From Sinorhizobium chiapasense (GTDB taxonomy: Bacteria; Pseudomonadota; Alphaproteobacteria; Rhizobiales; Rhizobiaceae), in assembly GCF_036488675.1 (NCBI RefSeq), contig NZ_CP133148.1:496001-560000 (forward strand): a stretch of DNA of 64,000 nt, read 5' to 3'. Made by a program: the position numbers and the translations under genes. Of the stretch, positions 31,865-40,810 are shown piece after piece. The notes beneath the pieces are model-generated. The model worked only from the letters and a program-made list of their open reading frames with translations. It made no database searches and was not told the origin of the DNA. Positions within the stretch are counted from its first letter, which is position 1; every line of letters starts with the position of its first letter.

Positions 31865-32902
31865 TCAGTTGGCGACGCGGCGCGCTTCTGCTTCCCGCAG
31901 CGAAATCAACTGTTGTGATGCTTCGTCCCACAGAATGAGCTTCACGCAGTTGAGACTCTCCTTGATCGTGATGCGTCCCAAGTCTCCCAGTTCAGGATAA
32001 TCACGCAGAACCTCTGGAAGCCTGTAGAAAGGAACACGGCTCGAGAGGTGGTGGATGTGATGAATCCCGATATTGCCGGTTAGCCAACGCAAAGGGCGGG
32101 GCAAGTCGTAGTGCGAGGCGCCATGCATGGCCGCGTACTGGAAAGTCCACTCCGGGGGCCTCGACCAATGGGTGTCTTCGAACTGGTGCTGGACGTAGAA
32201 CAGCCAGACACCTGCCGCTCCGGCAATGAGCACGATCGGCAGATGGATCACGAGGAACGGAACAGGGCCGGCTATCCAGACAAGCAGGGCGGCGAGCGCG
32301 GCGATGGCGGCATTCGTTGCCATCGTTGAGATCCATGGCAGCGCTCCCGACCTCATCATGCCGAACGGCAGCCTTTGCTTGAAAATGAAGAGCCAGGCGG
32401 GGCCGATGCCGAACATGACGAGTGGGTGCCGATAGAGGCGGTAGCCGAGCCGTTGCCAGCGCGTCGACCTCTCATATTCCGCGACGGTGAGCGTCGTGAT
32501 GTCACCGACACCCCGCTCGTTGAGATTGCCGGCCGAGGCGTGGTGTTCCGCATGGGCGCGACGCCAGTAGTCGTATGGTGTCAATGTCAGCACGCCGATT
32601 GCCCGGCCCGTCCAGTCATCCAAGCGGCGCCGGCCGAAGAAGGAGCCATGGCCGCAGTCATGTTGCAGCATGAAGAGGCGCAAGAGAAATCCCGCCGCAG
32701 GAATGACGAGGATCATGCCCAGCCAAAAACCGAAGTGCATCGAGGCCCATGCGCCGGCCCACAGGAGAGCAAACGGAACGAGGGTCACGGCCAGTTCGAA
32801 CGTGCTTCGGCCAAGATGGGGCTTGCGATAGGCGGATAGGATCTTAAGCCAGGTTTTTTCACGATCGGCGCCGTTGGGGGCGATTGCGTTCATCGAGTTC
32901 AT
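31865..32902 (-). CDS. Membrane fatty acid desaturase
   Basis: The 345-residue product has the three histidine boxes of the membrane desaturase/hydroxylase family: HDCGH (81-85), HAEHH (117-121) and HHIHH near residue 287, which bind the diiron centre. Hydrophobic segments lie around 40-75 and 190-230. It introduces a double bond or hydroxyl in acyl lipids or fatty acids in the inner membrane, using an external electron donor. It is upstream of the FabMG-like gene on the same strand, so a lipid-modifying pair is possible. Two nearby ATGs (32902 and 32893) are both plausible starts. Confidence 0.9.
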   Translation of the reverse strand: MNSMNAIAPNGADREKTWLKILSAYRKPHLGRSTFELAVTLVPFALLWAGAWASMHFGFWLGMILVIPAAGFLLRLFMLQHDCGHGSFFGRRRLDDWTGRAIGVLTLTPYDYWRRAHAEHHASAGNLNERGVGDITTLTVAEYERSTRWQRLGYRLYRHPLVMFGIGPAWLFIFKQRLPFGMMRSGALPWISTMATNAAIAALAALLVWIAGPVPFLVIHLPIVLIAGAAGVWLFYVQHQFEDTHWSRPPEWTFQYAAMHGASHYDLPRPLRWLTGNIGIHHIHHLSSRVPFYRLPEVLRDYPELGDLGRITIKESLNCVKLILWDEASQQLISLREAEARRVAN

Positions 32903-33005
32903 CGGCAGGTAGCGTCTTCCGGTAATGTCCCGAGCGGCTGGGGAACAAAGTTGGTGCGTTCGGAAAGGTAAGGTTTCTTGGCAGATTTCATGTCTACCTG
33001 TGAAA

Positions 33006-33363
33006 CTACATTCGTCGAGCTTTCCGGTTGGCGTAGCGCAGATCGCGTGCGGCCTCTCGCGCCGCCTCGTCCTCGATCACGCGTGCCACACGCTCCTTTT
33101 CCGCCTTCTCGTGGGCTTCCGCTTCTGCCAGCGCCGCAGCATGCGCAGCCGCTTGTCGCTCGGCCGCTTCCACTTCGGCACGTGCCTGCTCCTCCGGTTT
33201 TACGCGCGCGCTCGAGGCGTCGTTCCTCTCGAGCTGCGGCAACAGATGCTCGGGCTGGCTCGTCGGATATCCGTGCAGCATGGTAGGCTTTCAGCAGAGC
33301 TGCTTTCGCATCGGCTGCGGCCGCGCGACGGTCGGAAAGCTGGTTGTCTCTAGAGTTCTTCAA
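33006..33363 (-). pseudogene. DUF6481 family protein with a 2-nt frameshift
   Basis: From a TTG at 33363 (AGGA 7 nt upstream) the frame gives the DUF6481 start, KNSRDNQLSDRRAAAADAKA, rich in charged helix. At the CG run 33203-33211 the reading frame breaks. Adding one CG restores RARVKPEEQARAEVEAAERQ and the family end RYANRKARRM in the other frame. The sense on both sides is typical of this rhizobial Ala/Glu/Arg-rich protein. It may be a true slip mutation or an assembly error. Function of the family is unknown. Confidence 0.7.
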
Positions 33364-33398
33364 ATCGTCGTCCTGACTATGATGGTATTGAGATGGTC

Positions 33399-34073
33399 CT
33401 AGCGTCTGGTCGCCATCCACAATACATGGCGGGCACCACCGTTCTTGCGGTTGGCGCGCACGCTCACTTCGTCGGTGGCGAAGCCAACCTCACGCAATCG
33501 GCGCGTGAAAGCGCGATCCGGCGCGGATGACCAAACGGCAAGCACACCGTTCGGGCGGAGGGCAGTCTTGGCGGCCCGAAGACCGTCGTGGCTATATAAA
33601 TTGTCGTTGGAGGCGCGCGTCAGCCCATCGGGGCCGTTGTCGACATCAAGCAGAATCGCATCATATGCGGCCGTCTTCGACCGGATGAGCACGCCGACGT
33701 CACCGAGATGGATATCGACCCGTGGATCGTCGAGTGTGCCGTCGTGGAGATCTGCCAAAGGTCCGCGCGCCCATTCGACGACAGCGGGAACGAGTTCGGC
33801 GACAACGACATGGGCGTCTTGAGGAAGCTCGTTCAGAGCGGCCCGCAATGTAAACCCCATGCCGAGGCCACCAACGAGCATGCTGGGGTTTTTCCGGCGC
33901 GCAATCCGCTCGCAGCTAAGCGCTGCCAGTGCCTCTTCCGAACCGCTTAGCCTACTGTTCATGAGCTCCGTCGAGCCGAGCATGATCGAAAATTCGCTAC
34001 CGCGCTGCTTCAGGCGCAGCTCGCCGACATCACCGGGAATGGCCGCGCGATTAAGGTGAATCCAGGGAAGCAT
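33399..34073 (-). CDS. Spermidine-synthase-like SAM-fold protein
   Basis: The 224-residue product has a Rossmann nucleotide-binding core with LVGGLGMGFTLRAAL (about residues 65-79), VVVAELVPAVVEWARG (acidic ribose ligand) and DAILLDVDNGPDGLT, the pattern of spermidine synthases and spermine/spermidine-synthase-like methyltransferase-fold proteins. The N-terminal tetramerisation domain of true spermidine synthases is short here. It may be an aminopropyltransferase or a methyltransferase. It lies next to the frameshifted DUF6481 gene. Confidence 0.8.
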   Translation of the reverse strand: MLPWIHLNRAAIPGDVGELRLKQRGSEFSIMLGSTELMNSRLSGSEEALAALSCERIARRKNPSMLVGGLGMGFTLRAALNELPQDAHVVVAELVPAVVEWARGPLADLHDGTLDDPRVDIHLGDVGVLIRSKTAAYDAILLDVDNGPDGLTRASNDNLYSHDGLRAAKTALRPNGVLAVWSSAPDRAFTRRLREVGFATDEVSVRANRKNGGARHVLWMATRR

Positions 34074-34730
34074 TGGGGCATCTCATTGCGTTGTTCAGAG
34101 GCCTCGTACCATGGCGGTCGTGCCGAAGACATCACATTATCGGTGAATAGTAGAATTGAATGCAAACCGGCCGTTCAGGACGGGGTTTCTCGTTCCTCTC
34201 AGATTTGCGAGGGGAAGCCGCAGCCGACGAACATTGCCTTCGGTTTCCCCATCTCCGCCGGCATGCCCGGCATCATGGCCAGGGATTACCCGCGGGCGGC
34301 GGCGCCTGATCGCGCTAATAGGTGCCAGGGTACCGTCCAGCAAAAGGGGAGTTCAAGGTTTCCGTCAGTCGCATGAAGTGACCGTGCAATTGGTATAGAA
34401 ACCCTCTGCCTTGATGGAGGGGACGAAGTCGGCCGGGATGCCGGCCCGAATTGCTGACGTTGATGTCCGCGCCGCCCACGCAGGGCTTTTCACGGTACGA
34501 TCGACCGTGGAGCGCTAGTCGAGAACGATGATGGTGCCGGCCTTAATCACACGCAGCCGGGACAATCTCGCCTACGACTGCGAGCCTCTGATAAACAGGG
34601 TCCGCGGTTCGACTCCCTTCAAGACCGTGATTTGAAGGGTTACCGCGGCGCTGAAGTCAGTTAGGACGCTAGATCGGCGTGATGAGGGAGATACGAGCGC
34701 CAGGGGTCCGCCAGGCGCTCGGAGAATGTG
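34074..34730. other. 657-bp region without a supported gene
   Basis: Nothing convincing was found. A short TTCGACTCCCTTC stretch near 34610 resembles a tRNA T-loop, but no acceptor or anticodon arm can be folded around it. A GC hairpin (TCGGCCGGGATGCCGGCCCGA) lies near 34430. Confidence 0.4.
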
Positions 34731-34931
34731 TTAAAGCACGCGGACGTTTTCTGCCTTGGATTTGCCGGTCTTGCGATCCTGACCCAAGTCGTAGCTGACG
34801 CGCTGGCCGTCGCTCAGAGCGCCACCCTGCACTGCGGAAATATGGACGAACACGTCGCTTCCACCATTCTCGGGCGTGATGAAGCCGAACCCCTTGTCGT
34901 TGTTGAAGAATTTGACTGTGCCGTTCGCCAT
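34731..34931 (-). CDS. CspA-family cold-shock protein
   Basis: The 66-residue product has the cold-shock domain with RNP1 and RNP2: KGFGFITPE and VFVHISAV, and starts [10 protein letters not shown]. It binds single-stranded RNA or DNA as a chaperone. GGAGAT precedes the ATG. It lies inside the island between the integrase remnant and the gene-poor region, so it is either cargo or an old host gene copied in. It is intact and could be expressed. Confidence 0.93.
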   Translation of the reverse strand: MANGTVKFFNNDKGFGFITPENGGSDVFVHISAVQGGALSDGQRVSYDLGQDRKTGKSKAENVRVL

Positions 34932-34974
34932 GATTTGATCTCCAGAATTCAGCGATGAACGATGGGCCGAAAAC

Positions 34975-35529
34975 CTATAGGCGCGAGGCGGTGGCCGCAA
35001 TGCCTCCGTTTGCTCTCGCGTCACGTGCCGTGGTCAGCTCGCCCTGATAGTTCGCCCGGATGGCATCGACATGTGAGGCGGGCACGCCGTTCTTGAGCAG
35101 GTAGGTCAGCCCAGGGCAGTCGACTTCGAGGCTGAGATCGGAGCGGGTCCCGAATTTCGCGAGGAGCTGATAGGCCCAGCCCGCCTCGAGATCGAGTTCC
35201 ATCTCGACGACGTCTCCACCCCGCCCGTTGCGCTTGGCCATGGTGCTGACGTCATCGAGCCTCTCGAGTTCCTTGTCCCGCTCATGCTCGAACAGGATCT
35301 GGAGCTGCTGCTTGGTGGTCATGGCGTCCTTCGAATTCATCTTCAGTTCGGCCAGCCGGGTATTGAGCCTCCGGCCGATGATCTGAGCCTTTCTATGGTC
35401 GGAACAATGAAGGCTGAGTGAAAGCCGACTGCCGGGACGACAATGGACGAAGGCGGCGGGAATGCGCGGCCGCCAGTAGAAGATGTTTCCGCGACGGATA
35501 AGATTCTCGACCTCGTGGCGCACGGCCAT
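34975..35529 (-). CDS. Truncated phage-type integrase (N-terminal part)
   Basis: The 184-residue product begins [20 protein letters not shown] and continues as [20 protein letters not shown], the DUF6538-type N-terminal domain found at the start of many alphaproteobacterial tyrosine recombinases. A helical arm-binding region follows. The catalytic R-H-R-Y domain is absent; integrases of this type have about 400 or more residues. AGGGA precedes the ATG. Its position 158 bp from the tRNA-Gln 3' end is where an island integrase belongs. It is a remnant with no recombinase activity expected. Confidence 0.75.
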   Translation of the reverse strand: MAVRHEVENLIRRGNIFYWRPRIPAAFVHCRPGSRLSLSLHCSDHRKAQIIGRRLNTRLAELKMNSKDAMTTKQQLQILFEHERDKELERLDDVSTMAKRNGRGGDVVEMELDLEAGWAYQLLAKFGTRSDLSLEVDCPGLTYLLKNGVPASHVDAIRANYQGELTTARDARANGGIAATASRL

Positions 35530-35686
35530 GACGCATTCCCTGTCTTCGCCCGAAGGGTCGGCTGCGGCGCGCTAGCGCCTGGGCATCACCTCTGGGCTAC
35601 AGTTCTAAGCATCAGGTCGCCAATGATGCCAAAACGATATCCGGCACGACTGGAAAATCAAGGAATTAAGGGCTTTTAGGGAGAAT

Positions 35687-35760
35687 TGGCTGGGGAACCT
35701 GGATTCGAACCAGGACTAACGGAGTCAGAGTCCGCTGGTCTACCGTTAACCTATTCCCCA
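35687..35760 (-). tRNA. tRNA-Gln (anticodon CTG)
   Basis: On the minus strand the 74 bases start TGGGGAATAGG and end GGTTCCCCAGCCA. The acceptor stem TGGGGAA pairs with TTCCCCA. The anticodon arm GCGGA-CTCTGAC-TCCGT places CTG in the anticodon. The T arm has GGTTCGAATCC. The CCA end is encoded. The 22-bp copy of the 3' end at 10697-10718 shows it served as an integration site, and the tRNA was restored intact. Confidence 0.95.
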
Positions 35761-36189
35761 AGGTTCGCTGGCGAAGCATCGCCGCCGCGTCGGTGTGGCG
35801 GGCTTATAAACAAAACAACGCCCGATGCAAATACCCTTTGGCAAAAAAATGCGACTGGCCTGTGGCCGGCCAACCTTTTCCACGCGCCAGGGCCGGGCAG
35901 TGCGCGGAAGGCCGGGAACCTGGCGGCGACCTGTCCGCCCGTGAGCCTCGGAGCGAGCTCGGTTTACCGGCCTACGGCGCCGCGCGTCTTATCAGAAGCG
36001 CAAAGGACGCCGTAGCGCTTGGAATCGTTGCATGTTTTTGTCCTCAAATCGGTCAGGATTTGACAAAACAAGCAGCAGCCGCGACGTCAAAAAAGGTTTG
36101 GCGAAAAGGGTCGGCGCTGGTACAGTCGCCGCAACGTAAAATCGAGAGAGCGCCTTGAGCGGCCGCAAGGTCTTCGCCCGGCGCGATGG
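35761..36189. other. Upstream region of ppx with a RIME element
   Basis: No gene is seen. The region contains the tRNA promoter (minus strand), the RIME copy at 35972-36078 and the ppx leader. Confidence 0.4.
35972..36078 (+). repeat. RIME1-type intergenic element
   Basis: Full but diverged copy (CTACGGCGCCGCGCGTC to ACAAGCAGCAG), upstream of ppx and just outside the island. Confidence 0.8.
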
Positions 36190-37818
36190 TTGAGACAAGT
36201 GAGAGACCCCGATCACGGCGCAAAGCCGTCTGAATCCGGGGCGTCGGCAGCAGGCCGCGGCGAGGGGCACAAGCATGTGCCGCGCGGTGGAAAAGGCAAG
36301 CGGAAACGGCGCAGGCCGTCCGGTTCGCCGTCTGCAGTTGCCAGCCAATCCGGCCAGGCCGGAGAAGCAGGGCGTCCCGCAGGACTGGATGTGGCGGAGC
36401 CGGCGCGCAAGCGCAAACGGCGCCGGCGCTCGAAAGCAGCAGCAAGACCGCAGGGCCAGGTCGCTGCCGCCGTTCCCGGCGGAGGCGTTGAGCTTTTCGA
36501 TGCGGCGATCACCGACAAGAAGGGCCACAAGCGCAGCAAGAAGGCGCGGCATCGGCGCGGGCTTCAGGGCCGGCCGCTGGCGTCGAACGGCAAGCCGCAT
36601 GCCGGCGAGCGACCGGGCGATCCACGCGGCGCCGAGGCCGGTGCTGCTTCGCAGCCGGCACAGACACCCCGGGCGGAAAATCTGCGCGCACCCTTTGTTG
36701 TGGCAGGCGAACCGCCGGTACCGCTTTACGCGGCGCTTGACCTCGGCACCAACAATTGCCGCCTCCTGGTCGCACAGCCGACCCGTCCGGGTCAGTTTCG
36801 CGTGGTCGATGCCTTCTCCCGCATCGTTCGGCTCGGCGAGGGCCTAGGCGCGAGCGGCCGCTTGTCGGACGATGCCATGGAGCGGTCCGTCGAGGCGCTC
36901 AAGATTTGCGCCGCGAAGCTCAATGCCCGTTCGATCCGCCGTCGCCGGCTGATCGCCACGGAGGCGGCGCGGTCGGCCGCCAACGGCGAAACCTTTTTGA
37001 GGCGGGTGGCGGAGGAAACCGGGCTCGAGTTGGAGATCATCGATCGCGAGACCGAGGCGCGGCTGGCTGTTTCCGGCTGCTCGTCGCTGGTGGATCGCGA
37101 GACGAGATCCGTCGTCCTCTTCGATATCGGCGGCGGCTCGTCCGAGATCGCCATCATCCGCATCGGTGACAACCGGTCGAGCCGGCTTGCCAACCACATC
37201 ACCCATTGGACGTCGCTTCCCGTCGGGGTCGTCACGCTTTCGGAACGCCATGGCGGCGAGCATGTGACGCCGCATAGCTTCGAGGCGATGGTGCGCGAGG
37301 TCGAGGGCATGCTTGCCTGCTTCGATAGTCCCCCGGTCGAGTCTCTTGCGAATGGCGGCAACGGTTTTCATCTGATCGGAACATCGGGAACGGTGACGAC
37401 GCTTGCCGGTGTCCACCTCGACCTGCCGCGTTACGACCGGCGCAAGGTCGACGGGCTGTGGCTGTCCGACGACGAAGTTTCGGCGATGCAGTCCCGCCTG
37501 CTTTCCTGGGATTTCGCAGCTCGCGCCGCAAATCCCTGCATCGGGCCGGATCGTGCCGATCTGGTGCTTGCCGGTTGCGCGATCCTCGAGGCGATCCGCC
37601 GCCGCTGGCCGTCGACGCGCATGCGCGTGGCCGACCGTGGTCTGCGGGAAGGCCTGTTGACCGATATGATGGCTGACGACGGTGCCTGGCGCCGCGCGCG
37701 CCCGCGCCGGCACCAGCGCAACTTCAATGGCGGACCGGCGAACCCCGAAGGAAACAAAGCCCACGAAGGGAACAGGACCCGCGAGGGGAACAAGGCCCAC
37801 GAGGGGAACAAGGCATGA
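36190..37818 (+). CDS. Ppx/GppA family phosphatase with basic N-terminal extension
   Basis: The 542-residue product has a Lys/Arg-rich disordered extension (about 1-175), then the Ppx/GppA domain: [18 protein letters not shown] (phosphate loop, about 178-195), [19 protein letters not shown] and [13 protein letters not shown]. It hydrolyses polyphosphate or pppGpp terminal phosphates. Its C-terminus holds four six-residue repeats. Starts are TTG 36190 or GTG 36199. An ATG at 36186 would enter this frame if the C run 36207-36210 had one C fewer, giving [15 protein letters not shown]. Its stop overlaps the rlmE start (ATGA). Confidence 0.88.
   Translation: MRQVRDPDHGAKPSESGASAAGRGEGHKHVPRGGKGKRKRRRPSGSPSAVASQSGQAGEAGRPAGLDVAEPARKRKRRRRSKAAARPQGQVAAAVPGGGVELFDAAITDKKGHKRSKKARHRRGLQGRPLASNGKPHAGERPGDPRGAEAGAASQPAQTPRAENLRAPFVVAGEPPVPLYAALDLGTNNCRLLVAQPTRPGQFRVVDAFSRIVRLGEGLGASGRLSDDAMERSVEALKICAAKLNARSIRRRRLIATEAARSAANGETFLRRVAEETGLELEIIDRETEARLAVSGCSSLVDRETRSVVLFDIGGGSSEIAIIRIGDNRSSRLANHITHWTSLPVGVVTLSERHGGEHVTPHSFEAMVREVEGMLACFDSPPVESLANGGNGFHLIGTSGTVTTLAGVHLDLPRYDRRKVDGLWLSDDEVSAMQSRLLSWDFAARAANPCIGPDRADLVLAGCAILEAIRRRWPSTRMRVADRGLREGLLTDMMADDGAWRRARPRRHQRNFNGGPANPEGNKAHEGNRTREGNKAHEGNKA
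37744..37815 (+). repeat. Four 18-bp coding repeats at the end of ppx
   Basis: Units encode [18 protein letters not shown] and HEGNKA, directly before the stop codon. The DNA units differ at a few bases, so the expansion is not brand new. Unit number may vary between strains. Confidence 0.85.
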
Positions 37819-38552
37819 CGAAATCGCCGATCGGCGGCAACCGCAGCGGCCGTAAGCTCGGCCAGAAGGTGAAGAAGGGCAAGCTCAAGGCTTCCTCGCG
37901 CCGCTGGCTGGAACGCCATATCAACGATCCCTACGTCCAGCGGGCACAGCTCGAAGGCTATCGCGCCCGGGCGGCCTTCAAGCTTCTCGAAATCGACGAG
38001 AAGCACAAGATCCTTGCCGGTGCCAGGCGCATCATCGACCTTGGTGCCGCACCCGGAAGCTGGTCGCAGATTGCCGCCAAGGTGACGAATTCGACCGACG
38101 CCGACCCGCGCGTGGCGGCGATCGACTTTCTTGAAATGGACCCGATCCCCGGCGTCCGCTTCCTGCAGATGGATTTTCTCGACCCTGAGGCGCCGGACAG
38201 GCTGAAGGAAGCGATCGGTGGAACCCCCGACCTCGTGATCTCCGACATGGCGGCGCCGACGACCGGCCATCGCCAGACCGACCATCTGCGGACGATGCAC
38301 CTTTGCGAGGTCGCGGCGCATTTTGCCGTCGATGTGCTCGCCGAAGGCGGCCACTTCCTGGCAAAGACGTTCCAGGGCGGCACGGAGCGTGAACTCCTGA
38401 ACATGCTGAAGCAGAATTTCCGTCAGGTCATCCATGTCAAGCCGGCCTCGTCTCGCGCCGAGTCGGTCGAGATGTTCCTGCTCGCCAAGGGCTTCAAGGG
38501 ACGGCGGGCGACCGAGCCAGGGGAGCCGGCGGAAGACGCCGCAACGGAGTAG
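37815..38552 (+). CDS. rlmE: 23S rRNA (uridine-2'-O)-methyltransferase RlmE
   Basis: The 245-residue product has the RrmJ/FtsJ signature: basic N-terminus ([18 protein letters not shown]), [19 protein letters not shown] with the catalytic Lys, the SAM motif [16 protein letters not shown], the acidic [12 protein letters not shown] (catalytic Asp) and LAKTFQGG (catalytic Lys). It methylates U2552 of 23S rRNA during 50S assembly. It overlaps ppx by 4 nt, so the two are translationally coupled, and the VOC gene follows after 3 nt. Confidence 0.96.
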   Translation: MTKSPIGGNRSGRKLGQKVKKGKLKASSRRWLERHINDPYVQRAQLEGYRARAAFKLLEIDEKHKILAGARRIIDLGAAPGSWSQIAAKVTNSTDADPRVAAIDFLEMDPIPGVRFLQMDFLDPEAPDRLKEAIGGTPDLVISDMAAPTTGHRQTDHLRTMHLCEVAAHFAVDVLAEGGHFLAKTFQGGTERELLNMLKQNFRQVIHVKPASSRAESVEMFLLAKGFKGRRATEPGEPAEDAATE

Positions 38553-38555
38553 AAC

Positions 38556-38939
38556 ATGCTGCTTTACGTGACGCTCGGCACGAACGATCTCGACCGCGCA
38601 GGCGCCTTTTACGACAAGACGCTCGCGACGCTTGGTCTTGAGCGCCGGAAGCAGGACGAAGTCGAGATCGGCTATGGCGCCGAAAGCGATGTCCGCTGCC
38701 GCCTCTGGGTGGTGACGCCGTTCAAGCGCAAGGCGGCAACGATCGGCAACGGTTCCATGGTTGCGCTCGAAGCGGAAAGCCGCACTGCCGTCGATGCCTT
38801 CTACGCCGCCGCACTCGCCAATGGCGGCACCGACGAGGGCGCTCCGGGCTTAAGGCCGTTCCATCCGAATTTCTATGCGGCTTATGTCCGCGATCCGGAC
38901 GGCAACAAGCTGTCGGCCGTCTGCGAGCGGCCGGAATAG
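38556..38939 (+). CDS. VOC family protein (glyoxalase/bleomycin resistance fold)
   Basis: The 127-residue product shows the VOC pattern: MLLYVTLGTNDLDRAGAFYD at the start (metal-ligand strand without the usual His), a middle with DAFYAAALANGGTDEGAPG and the closing AYVRDPDGNKLSAVCE containing the conserved PDGN turn and late Glu. VOC proteins are small metal enzymes or binding proteins. It lies 3 nt after rlmE, so it is the third gene of the ppx-rlmE operon. Substrate is unknown. Confidence 0.9.
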   Translation: MLLYVTLGTNDLDRAGAFYDKTLATLGLERRKQDEVEIGYGAESDVRCRLWVVTPFKRKAATIGNGSMVALEAESRTAVDAFYAAALANGGTDEGAPGLRPFHPNFYAAYVRDPDGNKLSAVCERPE

Positions 38940-38942
38940 AGC

Positions 38943-39052
38943 GGGACTGCAACGTCCCTTGCGCGACTGATAAGACGCGCGGCGCTGTAGCTAGAGCAAT
39001 TCCAGGAAAAGTGTGTAACGGTTTTCCGTCCGGAATTGCGTAATTTCAAATA
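38943..39052. repeat. RIME half-element plus class C repeat
   Basis: A single RIME palindrome (ACTGCAACGTCCCTTGCGCG to GGCGCTGTAG, about 38945-38989) is joined to a class C repeat (GAGCAATTCCAGGAAAAG with its arm GTCCGGAATTGCG, from 38993). Confidence 0.75.
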
Positions 39053-39097
39053 GTTAGATCATTTCACTGTTTCAAAGAAACAGTGAAATGATCTAAC
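39053..39097. terminator. Perfect 21-bp hairpin between convergent genes
   Basis: 39053-39073 pairs perfectly with 39077-39097 around a 3-nt AAA loop. The left arm is the TTAGATCATTTCACTGTTTC tail of the class C repeat, and the right arm is its exact inverse. It lies 10 bp before the MFS gene stop and probably ends both transcripts, although no T run follows. Confidence 0.6.
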
Positions 39098-39106
39098 GAG
39101 CCTTCC

Positions 39107-40516
39107 TTATTTGCCGGCCGTCGTTTCGGCTTCGCGCATCTGCAGGCGGTGACCGGAAACGGAAGCGCCGGCATTCTTCGCCATCGTCAGGAACGGGATC
39201 GCTGCCAGCAGATTGGCGCCGGCGATGATCATGAAGGCGGTATGGAAGTCTTCCAGACCCAGCGGGCCGCCGCTGATCGCCGTTTGGATTTCAAGGATCG
39301 CGCCGGCGACGGCAACCCCCAACGCGAGGCTGATCTGCTGCAGCACGGCGCTCATCGAGGTCGCCTTGCTGGCATCCGCATCCTCAATATCCGCGAAGGA
39401 AAGCGCGTTGATGCTGGTGAAGAAGAACGACCGGGCGAAGCCCGCAAGCAGCAGGATGGAGATCATCACCAGGTAGGGGGTCGCCGGCGTGAAGAAGCCG
39501 TTGGCGAAGGTCAACAACCCGCCGACGACGGCCGCCACGATCAGCGTGGTGCGGAAGCCGGCAAGGGCGAGCACGCGGCGCGCGAGGAATTTGGTGGTAA
39601 TGGCGCCAATCGCGCCGACGAAGGTGATGAGGCCGGACTCGAACGGATTGAGGCCGAAGCCGATCTGCAGCATCAGCGGCATCAGGAAGGGGATCGCGCC
39701 GACCGAAATGCGGAAGATGGTGCCGCCGATCGAAGCCGCCCGGAAGGCGCCGTTCCTGAACAGTTTCAGATCCAGCACCGGCGCCGGATGCCGGCGGGCA
39801 TGGACGATGTACAGGAATGTGGCGGCGATGCCGGCGGAAACGGATGCGAAGCCGATCGACGTCGGCAGCGCCGGCAGGCTGATGACCGACAGGCCGAAGA
39901 CGATGCCCGAGGCGGCGATGCCGCCAAGCAGGAAGCCGAGAATGTCGACCGGCGGCGGGTTTCGCCGCTCCATCTCGGGCAGGTAGATGCCGGAAAGCAC
40001 GTAGCCGGCAATGCCGACCGGCACGTTGATCAGGAAGATCCAGTGCCAGGAAAAATAGGTGGTGATGAAACCGCCGAGCGGTGGGCCGGCGAGCGGTCCG
40101 ACGAGCGCCGGGATAGTCAGCAACGCCATGGCCGAGACGAGCTCGCTGCGCGGCGCGCCTCGGACGAGAACGAGGCGAGCGACGGGCGTCATCATTGCGC
40201 CGCCCATACCCTGCAGGAAGCGTGATAGGACGAAGGCGATGAGGCTGTTCGAGACGGCGCAGAGCACCGAGCCGACGATGAAGACGAGAATCGCCGCACG
40301 AAAAATGCGCTTGGCGCCAAAGCGGTCGGCCATCCAGCCGCTCAACGGTATGAAGATCGCGAGCGCCACCATGTAGGACGTCAGCGCCAGTTTCAGCGTG
40401 ATCGGGCCGACGCCGATGTCGTGGGCGATCGCCGGCAGTGAAGTCGAAATAACCGTGGAATCCATCTGCTCCATGAAGAGAGCTATGGCAAGGATCAACG
40501 GGACGATACGATTCAT
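39107..40516 (-). CDS. MFS multidrug exporter, DHA2 (14-helix) type
   Basis: The 469-residue product (from the ATG at 40516) has about 13-14 hydrophobic segments. It shows the drug:H+ antiporter motifs: [20 protein letters not shown] near the start (motif D1), GWMADRFGAKRIF (motif A, residues about 68-80) and GPLAGPPLGGFITTYFSWHW (motif C). It exports drugs or metabolites in exchange for protons. The frame extends upstream to 40588, but the family start is MNRIVPLILAIALF. The gene faces the ppx operon across the hairpin. Confidence 0.92.
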   Translation of the reverse strand: MNRIVPLILAIALFMEQMDSTVISTSLPAIAHDIGVGPITLKLALTSYMVALAIFIPLSGWMADRFGAKRIFRAAILVFIVGSVLCAVSNSLIAFVLSRFLQGMGGAMMTPVARLVLVRGAPRSELVSAMALLTIPALVGPLAGPPLGGFITTYFSWHWIFLINVPVGIAGYVLSGIYLPEMERRNPPPVDILGFLLGGIAASGIVFGLSVISLPALPTSIGFASVSAGIAATFLYIVHARRHPAPVLDLKLFRNGAFRAASIGGTIFRISVGAIPFLMPLMLQIGFGLNPFESGLITFVGAIGAITTKFLARRVLALAGFRTTLIVAAVVGGLLTFANGFFTPATPYLVMISILLLAGFARSFFFTSINALSFADIEDADASKATSMSAVLQQISLALGVAVAGAILEIQTAISGGPLGLEDFHTAFMIIAGANLLAAIPFLTMAKNAGASVSGHRLQMREAETTAGK

Positions 40517-40810
40517 GCTGAAATGCCCTGGGCGTAAGTGGCGCGGGCGGCGCGACGGTGATGGCCTATAGCATAGTTCCTGCTGCATGATTGCTTAAAT
40601 CGGGATCGATTTCAGGAATCACGTGTCGGCTAAACGCTACCGCAATCTTTTGGGCGTCTAAGAACACGAAAGTCATCGAAGCGCAAACCAAACCTGCGAT
40701 TGCAGATCAAAAGCCCGTGATCCCGCCTGTCCTTTTCCTTCGGCACCCTACTTCCTGCCTGTCATGGCATGCCGTGGCAACGGCTTACTGCAGTTGGAGG
40801 AGGGACGAAG

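Larger units (their letters stand above)
10697..35706. mobile_element. Genomic island integrated in tRNA-Gln(CTG), decayed
   Basis: The island spans the 25.0 kb between a 22-bp copy of the tRNA-Gln 3' end (10697-10718) and the identical 3' end of the intact tRNA gene (35685-35706). The two copies are in the same orientation, as expected for attL/attR after site-specific integration. A truncated integrase lies 158 bp from the tRNA. The interior has accessory genes, an IS element, several pseudogenes and long gene-poor gaps, unlike the compact flanks. The integrase lacks its catalytic part, so the island is probably immobile unless helped. Confidence 0.78.

Noticed and set aside
31636..31938. 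100-codon rightward frame between the FabMG-like gene and the desaturase
   Set aside because: No ribosome site, overlaps the desaturase end in antisense, and no domain.
34560..34640. tRNA or tmRNA remnant (TTCGACTCCC loop)
   Set aside because: No acceptor, D or anticodon arms can be folded around it.
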